The translations under genes were made by a program, and so were the position numbers. From the NCBI GenBank assembly GCA_016932965.1, contig JAFGBW010000041.1, positions 1 through 9,796 on the forward strand: a DNA stretch of 9,796 bases, written 5' to 3'. Of this stretch, positions 1 to 7,425 are shown in pieces. Each line of letters starts with the position of its first letter. Within the stretch, counting starts at the first letter, position 1. This stretch comes from Candidatus Auribacterota bacterium. GTDB lineage: Bacteria > Auribacterota > JAFGBW01. The notes beneath the pieces were generated by a model. It ran no database searches. It was given only the letters and a program-made list of their open reading frames with translations, and was not told where the DNA came from.

Positions 1-1183
1 AGCCAAAGGGTGCCAAAAACGGGTCTGCGATTTTCCAGGTACCTTCTTTAAAGGGATTTCTGTAAAAAGCATTCAAAGGACCGTTTGTGGGATCTAAAAA
101 CAACATCTCTATTACCCGATTGACTGCTTCCGGAGTGTTATCAATCAATATGTCTGAAATCAGCTTTTTCATGCTCATACGGACAACAATTCCGTCATTT
201 TCAAATCGCATGATAGAAGAAGGTGGAATTGTTCTGGTTTCATAGGGAGAAAGGGAGCGGCTTATGACATATTTCCAGAATTCAGGACGTTCTTTGCAGT
301 ACACCGCAATCACCATGGTCACTATCGAAGGGTCCGGTTCAGAAAAATCAGACTCTTCCATGTCCTGTAAGGCAAGAAAAGTTTTATGCTCATATGTTTG
401 TACCTGGGGATCATACGCTGCATATTCCCTTCGAAAACTATCTCTAAAGGATGGGTTTGCCCTGATCAGCCTTGCAATAAAACGGAATTGATTGTTGATT
501 GCTTCAACCTCCTCCCAGGTACTCAGGTGAACAAAGGACATGATCGCTTTATTTCTTAATTCAACTAGAGTCGGATCCAAAGTGTGGGCCAGGGGCATAA
601 TGAATTTTCGAAGATTGTCTTCAGCCTTGTGATAATGAGCCTGGTTCCCGTGCGTGATCTCATGAATCAGGAACGTGGTTTTTCTTAACGGACCGATTTT
701 GTTTGCGCTATATTCATTCACTGAGAAACGGGGTCTGAGGCTGGTATCAAAAGTAACTAAATAACGATAAGGGGATACCGGATCGGAAAAAAAATCCACG
801 GCAATTCTCTCCTTGGTGATCCCGTCTTTGAAAGCCTGTAATTTCAAAGTTTCCTCAGAAGTGCCGGTTTTTTCATCAGCTATCTTTGAAAGTTCAATTG
901 CCGCGTCTATATCATCCAGTAGACCCTGCAGCTTATTCTGACGGCTTATCGCAGCTTCTTTCGATGGCTTTTCAAAATCCAATCCAGCATCGGCCTCCGT
1001 GGTCAAAGTGGATACAGTGGATACAGTGGATAGCATGGCCATGGAAATAACCGCATAACGAAACGCATTTTTTCCAGATACGGATTTGAGATGGAAGGAT
1101 GATCTCGGAGCCAGGCATGAAGCAGGTTCACACAAGTGTGCTGATACAATGAAAATGATAAAAATACTGATAATGTTTTTCAT
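1..1183 (-). CDS. Exported HExxH-motif protein, putative zinc metallopeptidase (C-terminus beyond window)
   Basis: Reading the minus strand from the ATG at 1183-1181 gives 394 codons without a stop, so the C-terminus lies left of the window. Residues 1-22 are a short hydrophobic leader (MKNIISIFIIFIVS...), followed by CLAPRS at residues 23-28. A second hydrophobic stretch lies near residues 43-55. Residues 174-178 read HEITH, followed by GNQAHYH: the HExxH zinc-binding signature of gluzincin/metzincin-type proteases. A helix-like stretch with Glu residues at 224, 225 and 227 (TWEEVEAINNQ) lies about 50 residues downstream and could supply a third zinc ligand; that is inference. I do not recognise a named family. 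No good Shine-Dalgarno sequence precedes the ATG (a GGAG lies 16 nt away, too far), so the start is moderately certain. It is transcribed divergently from the gene at 1354, which carries the same LAP motif. A non-catalytic role cannot be excluded. Confidence 0.8.
   Translation of the reverse strand, partial: MKNIISIFIIFIVSAHLCEPASCLAPRSSFHLKSVSGKNAFRYAVISMAMLSTVSTVSTLTTEADAGLDFEKPSKEAAISRQNKLQGLLDDIDAAIELSKIADEKTGTSEETLKLQAFKDGITKERIAVDFFSDPVSPYRYLVTFDTSLRPRFSVNEYSANKIGPLRKTTFLIHEITHGNQAHYHKAEDNLRKFIMPLAHTLDPTLVELRNKAIMSFVHLSTWEEVEAINNQFRFIARLIRANPSFRDSFRREYAAYDPQVQTYEHKTFLALQDMEESDFSEPDPSIVTMVIAVYCKERPEFWKYVISRSLSPYETRTIPPSSIMRFENDGIVVRMSMKKLISDILIDNTPEAVNRVIEMLFLDPTNGPLNAFYRNPFKEGTWKIADPFLAPFG
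1008..1032. repeat. 9-bp tandem repeat inside the metallopeptidase-like gene
   Basis: The unit gtggataca occurs twice and then seven bases of a third copy follow. In the minus-strand protein it encodes Ser-Thr-Val, Ser-Thr-Val, Ser-Thr-Leu near residues 52-59. The period is a multiple of three, so copy-number change would keep the frame. Confidence 0.75.
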
Positions 1184-1233
1184 CAACTGATTTTAAATGC
1201 TCCATGAAAAATTTTAACTGTATATGCGATTAG

Positions 1234-1239
1234 ATTATA
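1234..1239 (-). promoter_or_regulatory. Candidate -10 box for the minus-strand metallopeptidase-like gene
   Basis: A perfect TATAAT on the minus strand, 50-55 bases upstream of the ATG at 1183. The predicted start is near 1227, giving a leader of about 44 nt. No convincing -35 hexamer is seen at 16-18 nt spacing; a run of eight T residues occupies that region. Weak on its own, but the location is sensible. Confidence 0.4.
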
Positions 1240-1290
1240 CCCTATCTGCCTGAAAAAAAACAGTGGGCAATTGAAATTATTACTGAAGAT

Positions 1291-1310
1291 AATAAATAAT
1301 GTTATTTATT
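1291..1310. promoter_or_regulatory. Perfect A/T-only dyad, possible operator
   Basis: AATAAATAA and TTATTTATT are exact reverse complements separated by two bases (tg). The dyad lies between two divergent genes and ends 9 bases before the TTGACA box of the rightward promoter. That position suits an operator for one or both genes, or a binding site for an AT-preferring protein. A chance palindrome in AT-rich DNA is the alternative. Confidence 0.45.
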
Positions 1311-1318
1311 CGTTCGTA

Positions 1319-1347
1319 TTGACAAATATTGTATTTTAGAGTATTAA
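1319..1347 (+). promoter_or_regulatory. Candidate sigma-70 promoter, possibly producing a leaderless mRNA
   Basis: A consensus TTGACA at 1319-1324 is followed after exactly 17 bases by TATTAA at 1342-1347 (four of six match TATAAT). The expected first transcribed base is about 1354, which is the A of the ATG of the next gene. No Shine-Dalgarno sequence lies in front of that ATG, consistent with a leaderless transcript. A perfect TATAAT at 1348-1353 abuts the ATG but sits 23 bases from the -35 box. Confidence 0.5.
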
Positions 1348-1353
1348 TATAAT

Positions 1354-2847
1354 ATGCGTATCAGGATAAATAGCAGTATAGTTAACCTGTTTATGGTTAT
1401 TTTCTGTCTCATTGCCGGAACCGCCTGGAGTTCTGCAAGTCTCTTTCAATATGAATATTCTGCATTAGCCCCCCAATCCCAGGCTGATCCGACGGCATTA
1501 CTCCGGTCCAGGCCCCCAGTCAATGTTAAATCTCTAATGAATATTTTCTGGAATTATTACATCACCCGCAATCCTTCAGATGAAAGGCTGGAACCGGCTT
1601 TACATGAATGCGGGATCACTCTTAAAAAACTGGATGATTTTTTGGATCAGACAACCACCAGTATCGTTCAGCGGGATCTGGAAAATCACGAATTCGAAAA
1701 ATATGATGCGGGTGCGGCAATGCAAGCGTTTTATTCTCCTTCCTTTCCGGGCATCATCCTGAAAACACCCAATCCGAATTTCAGAAATCTAAGGGAACAG
1801 TACAATCTGGCGAAAAAACATCTCAGGGGAATTTTCGCCCCTCTGCTTTTGACCAATGTCTATTTAATGATAGATGGAGAAAAAAAGTATTTTCCTGAAT
1901 TGATCGTACAGACCAAAATCGACAAAACGTATTATGACATGTATTTTGACAAAGATACCGGCGAGCTTCTTCCTTCCATTGAACAGAAAACCCAGGAGGA
2001 AATTGAAGCCGACGTAGAGAGAATAGTTGAGTCTTATATTACTGTGACCCATCATTACTGGGAATTAGGCATCGGGGACAAGGATTTCCTGAACTTCATG
2101 CGGAATTATGGATTCCTTGAGCAGGAGGATGATTCGGTTGAAACACTTGGGATCGATCTGGATGGACTGACTACCGACCGGCAGACGCTTGAAGATCAGC
2201 TTGCAGATCCTGAAGATCCTGATAAAAGACCTGAGAATTCCCCTGCTTTAACCGAGCTTTTGGGTTATTGCAGAGAAGAATTTCAGCAGGAAATGACAGC
2301 CAGATTGAGGGTGGGAATTTCAATTCAGAGCCTTTCCGAGCATTTTCCCGATGAACCGGAGTCCGATTACGTACCCAATCCTCATTTCCCGGGACTGGAT
2401 CAGGTATTGCGCTTAAAACTCGCTGAATTTGTCGAGGATCCTGAACGCTATGATGTCAAAAAATCCTCCACCTCCCCGCAGATCCAGCAGGAACTTACGT
2501 TAATACAGAAAAAAATCCTTCTTATCTTATCGAAGCCGATTTATAATCTTGATCCCAGAAGATTGGTTCAGATAGCCGATGCTGAGGATATCCAGCTCAA
2601 TGAAGAAATGCTGGAAAAAATCAAAAAAAATATTAGTAAGCGGAGATTTGCTGATCTGCACAGGAGGGTTATTGAACAGATTGCATCCGTTGCCATATCG
2701 AAAAGCAAAAGGGACTTCAATATTTTTTCGCATCCCGGTATTTCAGAATTGGTTGAACCAAAAGCATGGAGCTCACTGGATACCATTATTTACGGTGTTT
2801 ACAGGGGCGACTTTAAATCTCTGGCTATGATGCAAAATTCCGCCTGA
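1354..2847 (+). CDS. Exported protein of unknown function with LAPQS motif
   Basis: A 497-residue protein that I do not recognise. Residues 1-7 are basic/polar and 8-28 are hydrophobic, a likely signal peptide with possible cleavage near Ala-Trp-Ser-Ser-Ala (24-28). SALAPQS follows at residues 36-42, matching SCLAPRS in the divergent neighbour. The rest is soluble, rich in Glu, Asp and Leu, and mainly helical-looking, with an acidic Pro-containing loop near residues 287-300. Residues 130-190 loosely resemble a protein-kinase N-lobe: hydrophobics then Lys137 in IILKT, an amphipathic helix, and a hinge-like IVQTKID at 184-190. No HRD or DFG motif follows, so this is at most a degenerate resemblance. 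The start rests on the promoter position rather than a ribosome binding site; Met14 is an alternative but would cut the leader. It converges on the glycosyltransferase gene. Confidence 0.8.
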   Translation: MRIRINSSIVNLFMVIFCLIAGTAWSSASLFQYEYSALAPQSQADPTALLRSRPPVNVKSLMNIFWNYYITRNPSDERLEPALHECGITLKKLDDFLDQTTTSIVQRDLENHEFEKYDAGAAMQAFYSPSFPGIILKTPNPNFRNLREQYNLAKKHLRGIFAPLLLTNVYLMIDGEKKYFPELIVQTKIDKTYYDMYFDKDTGELLPSIEQKTQEEIEADVERIVESYITVTHHYWELGIGDKDFLNFMRNYGFLEQEDDSVETLGIDLDGLTTDRQTLEDQLADPEDPDKRPENSPALTELLGYCREEFQQEMTARLRVGISIQSLSEHFPDEPESDYVPNPHFPGLDQVLRLKLAEFVEDPERYDVKKSSTSPQIQQELTLIQKKILLILSKPIYNLDPRRLVQIADAEDIQLNEEMLEKIKKNISKRRFADLHRRVIEQIASVAISKSKRDFNIFSHPGISELVEPKAWSSLDTIIYGVYRGDFKSLAMMQNSA

Positions 2848-2948
2848 TCCAGGGTCCGGCCATTCCATCTGGTGTTAAATATTTTGCATCTACCGGATCA
2901 AATCTTTCGTTTTACAGACCTGTCTAGCCGGTCCTCGCGCATTGCGCT
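2848..2948. other. Spacer between convergent genes, weak hairpin only
   Basis: This 101-bp gap separates two genes that end towards each other, where a bidirectional terminator would be expected. The only compact hairpin is GCGC-att-GCGC at 2937-2947, followed by three T residues on the plus strand, too short to call a terminator. A TGATCC at 2846-2851 can pair with GGATCA at 2894-2899, but the loop is long. Confidence 0.3.
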
Positions 2949-4481
2949 TTAAAATTCAACGATTTTTCCAAAACCCGGATACGTAATCACCTGATAAGGA
3001 ATTCCCCACGATTTTAACTCAGCCTCCACTTCATTTAAGGGTCTGTTGATGTCCTCAATCCAGAAAGCCTGCTTAAAGCCTTTTTGACGGAGCCAGAGGG
3101 TGATCTCTTTTGTCAGATCGCTCTTGCGCCAATAATAGCGGAAAGCAGCTTTGCCTGTTGTGTATTCAATGGTGCCGGAACGCTCAAAAGCCCAGACCAC
3201 ATCATATTTCCCAAAGCAGTCCTGATAAATCCGGCAGTCCCGTATAAAGGATTTTCCGGCATTCAATGTCGGAGAAAGAAAAAAAGGACCGGCCAGAAAT
3301 ATGAGCGTCATAGCGGATAAAACCCATGACCAGACCCGGGATTTCTTATCCATACGCTCGTCAATCAATCTCATCAGCATTCCAAAAACAATCATCGCTG
3401 AAGCGTAAGGGTAATAAGGATTTCTGATTTCATGGAAAAGGCAAAAGGCATAATTATAAAGACTCAATGCTATGGCATAAATCCATTCCCTAAAACCGGA
3501 TTTGAATTTTAATACAAAAATCCCGAAACCCAGCAAAAAGAGAACATGAACCATAAACCACGGCCCTTTCAGATAAAAAGGCAGATTCAGCGAAAAAGCG
3601 GCCAATGACCCAGTCCATTTCTGGTCCGAATAAGCATAGGTGGATGCAAAAGGATTTCCCAGCAAAAGATAAACGTAAACGAAATACAGTCCGAGCCCGC
3701 CGGCCAATAACAGAGCCGCCCCCTTGACAGATCCGGCCAGGAGCCACCGTAAACCTTTTACACGTTCCCAAGTCCTGCCAAGATAAAAACACAAAAACGG
3801 AACAAAAAAAATCACATTCGATATTCTGAAAAGGCAGGAAAATCCCAAAAGAAAAAGGGAGAACGCAGGCCTTCGCTTCAGTAAAAACCCCGAGGCGATC
3901 AGGGCCCCGAAAGTGGGCGCCAGCGAATTCACCCTCTGCAGTTCAATTTTAACGGGTTCCAGAAAAGTAAAAAGTAAAACATAAAATCCGATCCATAATG
4001 CCGATGTCTTCCAGGAAAAAGAAGGCTCAATGTAAAAGGCAGCCATTAGGATCACGGCAAAAAGAATCCAGCAGAAAAGGACAAATCCTGCCTGGCGAAA
4101 AGGAAGGGGGGCCAGAGCAAGCAGCAACGAAGTTCCGGGCGGATACTGATTGATGATTTTGAATGTCTTTGAGTCCAGATGATAGGCATGGGGGCAGATG
4201 ACATACTGATAAGTTTTCAGGGGAAAAGAGCTTTTCCTTAAGAATTCAATCAATTGAGGGGCAAAAGGTCTGAGGGTGTGGTCCTCAAACAGCTTCCCAT
4301 CCCAAAGAGCCTTTGCCATAAAAAGATAGCCAAATTCATCACAGCCCTGGGGAAGATGGGTATGGTACTTGTAAAACACCCGGTAGGAAAAAAAGATCCC
4401 GGCACAGATGGCGATCAAACACAACACATTGGTCCAAAAAGATTTGTTACGGATGCTGACCTGCATCATTCCTCTTTTCAT
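2949..4481 (-). CDS. Polytopic membrane glycosyltransferase, GT-C fold (GT39/ArnT-like)
   Basis: A 510-residue protein with about ten hydrophobic segments, starting at residues 15-37. The first extracytoplasmic loop carries QGCDEFGY with the acidic pair Asp48-Glu49, followed by a helix (LFMAKAL). This is the arrangement expected for GT-C enzymes of the PMT/ArnT type, where an acidic residue in loop 1 is catalytic. NQYPPGTSLL near residue 110 and an EIRNPYYPY stretch late in the membrane domain also resemble this family. The last 100 or so residues form a soluble, probably periplasmic domain. Such enzymes transfer a sugar from a lipid-phosphate carrier to lipid or protein at the outer face of the inner membrane; donor and acceptor cannot be read here. 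ATG codons at residues 1, 5 and 6 compete: an AGAGGA lies inside the first codons, so initiation may be at Met6. It is divergent from the kinase gene and looks monocistronic here. Confidence 0.85.
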   Translation of the reverse strand: MKRGMMQVSIRNKSFWTNVLCLIAICAGIFFSYRVFYKYHTHLPQGCDEFGYLFMAKALWDGKLFEDHTLRPFAPQLIEFLRKSSFPLKTYQYVICPHAYHLDSKTFKIINQYPPGTSLLLALAPLPFRQAGFVLFCWILFAVILMAAFYIEPSFSWKTSALWIGFYVLLFTFLEPVKIELQRVNSLAPTFGALIASGFLLKRRPAFSLFLLGFSCLFRISNVIFFVPFLCFYLGRTWERVKGLRWLLAGSVKGAALLLAGGLGLYFVYVYLLLGNPFASTYAYSDQKWTGSLAAFSLNLPFYLKGPWFMVHVLFLLGFGIFVLKFKSGFREWIYAIALSLYNYAFCLFHEIRNPYYPYASAMIVFGMLMRLIDERMDKKSRVWSWVLSAMTLIFLAGPFFLSPTLNAGKSFIRDCRIYQDCFGKYDVVWAFERSGTIEYTTGKAAFRYYWRKSDLTKEITLWLRQKGFKQAFWIEDINRPLNEVEAELKSWGIPYQVITYPGFGKIVEF

Positions 4482-4525
4482 TAATCATGAATACCTGACT
4501 ATACTAATATAACGGGAGGAAAGTC

Positions 4526-4534
4526 ATTATACCA
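4526..4534 (-). promoter_or_regulatory. Candidate extended -10 promoter of the glycosyltransferase gene
   Basis: The minus strand reads TGGTATAAT, a perfect TATAAT preceded by the TGn extension that can replace a -35 box. No good -35 hexamer is seen upstream. The predicted start near 4519 gives a leader of about 38 nt. Confidence 0.5.
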
Positions 4535-4542
4535 ATATCAAT

Positions 4543-4570
4543 TTAACTGTTTGTGTTTTATAGGTACAAT
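4543..4570 (+). promoter_or_regulatory. Weak candidate promoter of the CHASE2 kinase gene
   Basis: TTAACT (4543-4548, four of six consensus bases) and TACAAT (4565-4570, five of six) are spaced by 16 bases. The predicted start near 4577 would give a leader of about 130 nt. It lies back-to-back with the extended -10 element of the divergent glycosyltransferase gene, so the two promoters may compete. Confidence 0.3.
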
Positions 4571-4619
4571 AAGCGAACTCCTGTATGCATATCCCGTTTG
4601 ATTTTTCCCGGTTTATCCC

Positions 4620-4650
4620 TGATCAAAAAGGGAAAAAAGGGATTGATCAA
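4620..4650. promoter_or_regulatory. Paired TGATCA sites with AAAAAGGG direct repeat in the kinase leader
   Basis: TGATCA occurs at 4620-4625 and, within the palindrome TTGATCAA, at 4644-4649, so the centres are 24 bp apart. Two AAAAAGGG copies lie between them. Same-face half-sites of this kind could be an operator downstream of the predicted start. The evidence is only the pattern, and AT-rich sequence makes it weak. Confidence 0.25.
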
Positions 4651-4693
4651 CCTGATATGAATCGATTATTGTTCCTACGGCCGTTTAACCAGC

Positions 4694-4699
4694 AGAGGA
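4694..4699 (+). promoter_or_regulatory. Ribosome binding site of the CHASE2 kinase gene
   Basis: AGAGGA sits 7 bases before the ATG at 4707 and supports that start codon. Confidence 0.7.
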
Positions 4700-4706
4700 T
4701 CCCTTT

Positions 4707-7133
4707 ATGGCCGATCAAAACGCGGAAAAAACCTCATCCGGCATTTCGGAGAATAAATCGAAACAGCAGGATCCATCTGTTCACGAAAACAGCGAAGCCA
4801 CTAAAATCCTTGAGGACCCTGAAATAAAAAGAACCGGCCGTGAACGTGACGCGACCCGCACTGCTGTTATCAATAAAGATGAAAAGGAACCCACTGCCTC
4901 AGACGGCCAAATCACGCGTATATCGCCCAGGACAGAAAAGGGCTGGGTCAGTGAACAACTGATCAAAAGCAGAAAAATCCCCTTGTCCCAATCAATCAAA
5001 CGCACTCTTGAAAACGGGCTGAACCGTTTCATAGGCGGCTGCCACTATCACAAGCCATCCTTTGCCTGGATGTTCTGCCTGTTTCTGCTGGTGGTTGTGT
5101 TTTTTATCGCCCCTGTTTTTGACAAATTCGAATGGATCGCCTTTGACCAGATGTTTAAATTCAACAAGCATGTTCCGGTATCCAAAGACATCGTCATCGC
5201 CCAGATCAATGACAATTGCAAGGAGCTATACGGCCGGATGGGCACATGGCCGTGGTCCAGAAAAATTCACGCCTCCATCATAGACAACCTCAATAAATTT
5301 TTTAAACCAAACATGATCGCCATGGATATCCTGTTTATCGGGCCTTCGGCTGACGAGGTTGCCGACATCGCTCTAGCAAAAAAAATCAGGACAGCGGGGA
5401 ATGTTTATCTCCCTCTTTGTTTCAATCTGTCCGCGAAGGAAGAAAAAAGAATAAAGGACCGTATTCAGGGAATGGAAAAACCCCATGAATTATTTCAGAC
5501 CGGAATCAAAGGCACCGGGCATATCAATTATGTTCCTGATAAAGACGGAAAAATCCGGCGTATCCCGCTTTTGATCCCGTACAAAAATCAATTCATACCC
5601 CATCTTGCCTTTCAAATGGCGTTGGACTATCTGGGAGTAAAGATGGAACAGGTGAAAATAGAAAAAGGGCCTTTTGTCTGTTTTACTGATCCAAAAGGGG
5701 CCAGCTATTCGATTCCTGTTGATGATGATTTCCAGATGATCCTTGCCTGGCCCGGTTCATGGGAAAAATCCTTTGATTCCATCTCCTGCATGGATATCAT
5801 CCGCGCTTCCGCCAGCGAACAGCTGGAGGGGGTTGAATCTCTGATCGATCCTGTTCAGTATCAGAACAAAGTCATGATCATCGGGGATACCACCGTGGGG
5901 TCTGTTGATCTGAAACCGACCCCGTTTGATACGCATTGCCCCATGGTCTATTCTTCTGCAACGGTTTTGAACCAGATCATCAATAAAACTTTTATCAGGA
6001 CTCTCTCCAAGAAATTCAGCCTCATCATCTGCTTTCTGCTGGCGGTCATTGTCGGATTATTTGCGATCCATTACAGCCCTTTAAGGGGACTGGTTCTGAC
6101 AGGGCTTGTGTTTATTTTAATTTTATCCGGTTCGATTGTTTTTCTTCTTTATCTACATGTCTGGATCGAAGTCGTAAAACTGCTGTTGACGGTTTCCGTC
6201 ACATTTCTTCTACTGGGGACTTATAGTCACATGCGGTTCAAGGACCATGTGGATTTAAAACTGTCCTTTGAACAAAAGCTGAGCATGGCAGACGCCAACC
6301 TTCCTCAGCTGAAGGCAAACCTGAAAATCGGCAATTATTCCCGTATAACAGAGCTGGGCAGGGGAGGGATGGCGATTGTTTACAAAGGCACGGGAAAAGA
6401 CGGAAAGGAGTATGCAATCAAGGTGATCAATCCAGAATGTCTGGCAAAGGACAAACTTTTCAAATTCCGTTTTAAACGGGAAATTGAAACCATGCGGCGG
6501 GTCGTGCATCCCAATGTGATCAGGATATACGAAAGCTCAAGCTATCAGGGTGTCCTATATTATGCCATGGAGCTCTTTATGGCAGGTGATCTTGCCTCCC
6601 ATATGTCTCAAATCAGCAAAATGACTGATTGGAAATGGATGGCACACCTGTTTATTCAGCTGGCTTCAGGACTAAAGGCCATTCATGATGCCGGCTTGAT
6701 ACACAGGGACATCAAGCCGGCCAATATCATGATGAATGACGAGTACGTTGTGAAAATTGCTGATTTTGGACTGGCAAAGCCTGTTGAAGAGGGGCAAATT
6801 CTTACCACGCTCGGTCAGGTTCTGGGCACGCCGGCTTACCTGGCACCGGAATTGTGCTCGGGTGAAATGCCGGGATTTTCCGCAGATATTTATGCGATGG
6901 GAATCGTCTTTTTTGAAGCAGCTTCGGGCTACCGTCCCTTTCAGGAATGTCTGACCATGGTAGCTCTCATGCAGGCAAAATTAAAAGGCTCCATGCCTTC
7001 TGTCAAGCTCAGAAGGCCTGATTTGCCGGATTTTCTGGCTGGAATAATCGATAAAATGACGGCATTTAAACCACAGGACCGTTATTCAAATTGCGGAGAT
7101 ATCATCAGGGATTTAACGCAGCTTGTTCTGTGA
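4707..7133 (+). CDS. CHASE2-domain transmembrane Ser/Thr protein kinase
   Basis: An 808-residue membrane kinase. Residues 1-115 are a hydrophilic, probably disordered cytoplasmic region rich in Lys, Glu, Ser and Thr. One transmembrane segment (about 119-138) leads into a periplasmic CHASE2 sensor (about 140-432), recognised by its 'IVIAQIND' strand, GTWPWSR at 179-185 and MDILF at 206-210. Three transmembrane segments follow (about 437-456, 463-485 and 489-509). The Hanks-type kinase domain (about 543-805) has a Gly-rich loop LGRGGM (550-555), catalytic Lys572 in AIKVI, HRDIKPAN (666-673), DFG (686-688), APE (713-715) and a DIYAMG helix, so it should be active. The kinase is C-terminal with no extra domain; most CHASE2 proteins I know of carry a cyclase or histidine kinase instead, though Ser/Thr kinase versions exist. 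The ligand is unknown. The next gene on the same strand encodes an exported FecR-domain protein, a plausible signalling partner. Confidence 0.95.
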   Translation: MADQNAEKTSSGISENKSKQQDPSVHENSEATKILEDPEIKRTGRERDATRTAVINKDEKEPTASDGQITRISPRTEKGWVSEQLIKSRKIPLSQSIKRTLENGLNRFIGGCHYHKPSFAWMFCLFLLVVVFFIAPVFDKFEWIAFDQMFKFNKHVPVSKDIVIAQINDNCKELYGRMGTWPWSRKIHASIIDNLNKFFKPNMIAMDILFIGPSADEVADIALAKKIRTAGNVYLPLCFNLSAKEEKRIKDRIQGMEKPHELFQTGIKGTGHINYVPDKDGKIRRIPLLIPYKNQFIPHLAFQMALDYLGVKMEQVKIEKGPFVCFTDPKGASYSIPVDDDFQMILAWPGSWEKSFDSISCMDIIRASASEQLEGVESLIDPVQYQNKVMIIGDTTVGSVDLKPTPFDTHCPMVYSSATVLNQIINKTFIRTLSKKFSLIICFLLAVIVGLFAIHYSPLRGLVLTGLVFILILSGSIVFLLYLHVWIEVVKLLLTVSVTFLLLGTYSHMRFKDHVDLKLSFEQKLSMADANLPQLKANLKIGNYSRITELGRGGMAIVYKGTGKDGKEYAIKVINPECLAKDKLFKFRFKREIETMRRVVHPNVIRIYESSSYQGVLYYAMELFMAGDLASHMSQISKMTDWKWMAHLFIQLASGLKAIHDAGLIHRDIKPANIMMNDEYVVKIADFGLAKPVEEGQILTTLGQVLGTPAYLAPELCSGEMPGFSADIYAMGIVFFEAASGYRPFQECLTMVALMQAKLKGSMPSVKLRRPDLPDFLAGIIDKMTAFKPQDRYSNCGDIIRDLTQLVL

Positions 7134-7362
7134 GTAATCCTTGCTGTCCTTGAGAACATAATGATTGTATATCATAAAAAAATAATACAGATGATTTTTC
7201 GAAGCATATCTAAGAAAAAACGTTCGAACTTTTAGTCATTTTCATGATGATAGGAAAACAAAAAGGATATTAAAAAAAGGCAAATTATTCATCTTTTTAC
7301 TCGCTATTTTTAAATTTTTATCTTATAAATTGTATATATTTAAACTAAAATTGGTATTTTTT

Positions 7363-7381
7363 TAATATTTTTGAAATATTA
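7363..7381. promoter_or_regulatory. A/T-only hairpin or dyad upstream of the FecR gene
   Basis: TAATATTT and AAATATTA are perfect reverse complements around the 3-base centre ttg. The dyad overlaps the candidate -35 box of the FecR promoter, so it may be an operator. It is too weak thermodynamically to be a good terminator. Confidence 0.4.
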
Positions 7382-7398
7382 TGTTACGGGGATATTTT
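7371..7398 (+). promoter_or_regulatory. Candidate promoter of the FecR-repeat gene
   Basis: TTGAAA (7371-7376, five of six consensus bases) and TATTTT (7393-7398, four of six) are spaced by 16 bases. The predicted start near 7405 gives a leader of about 29 nt that contains the ribosome binding site. In such AT-rich DNA other -10-like boxes exist, including TATATT near 7335. Confidence 0.35.
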
Positions 7399-7418
7399 TA
7401 ATAACTGAAGCCATTCAT

Positions 7419-7425
7419 AAAGGAG
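7419..7425 (+). promoter_or_regulatory. Strong ribosome binding site of the FecR-repeat gene
   Basis: AAAGGAG lies 8 bases before the ATG at 7434, the best Shine-Dalgarno match in the window. It fixes the start of a gene whose end is outside the window. Confidence 0.85.

Noticed and set aside
264-491. 75-codon open frame on the plus strand
   Set aside because: It lies inside the long minus-strand metallopeptidase-like gene and its product has no recognisable features.
2937-2947. GCGC-att-GCGC hairpin as a terminator for the convergent genes
   Set aside because: A four-base-pair stem with only three following T residues is too weak to call.
4585-4827. 80-codon open frame on the plus strand overlapping the kinase start
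   Set aside because: It has no ribosome binding site and overlaps the kinase gene in another frame; the kinase start has a good AGAGGA. The product has no recognisable domain.
7161-7175. ATGAT/ATCAT dyad as the kinase terminator
   Set aside because: The stem is only five A/T-rich pairs and is followed by A residues, not T, on the plus strand.
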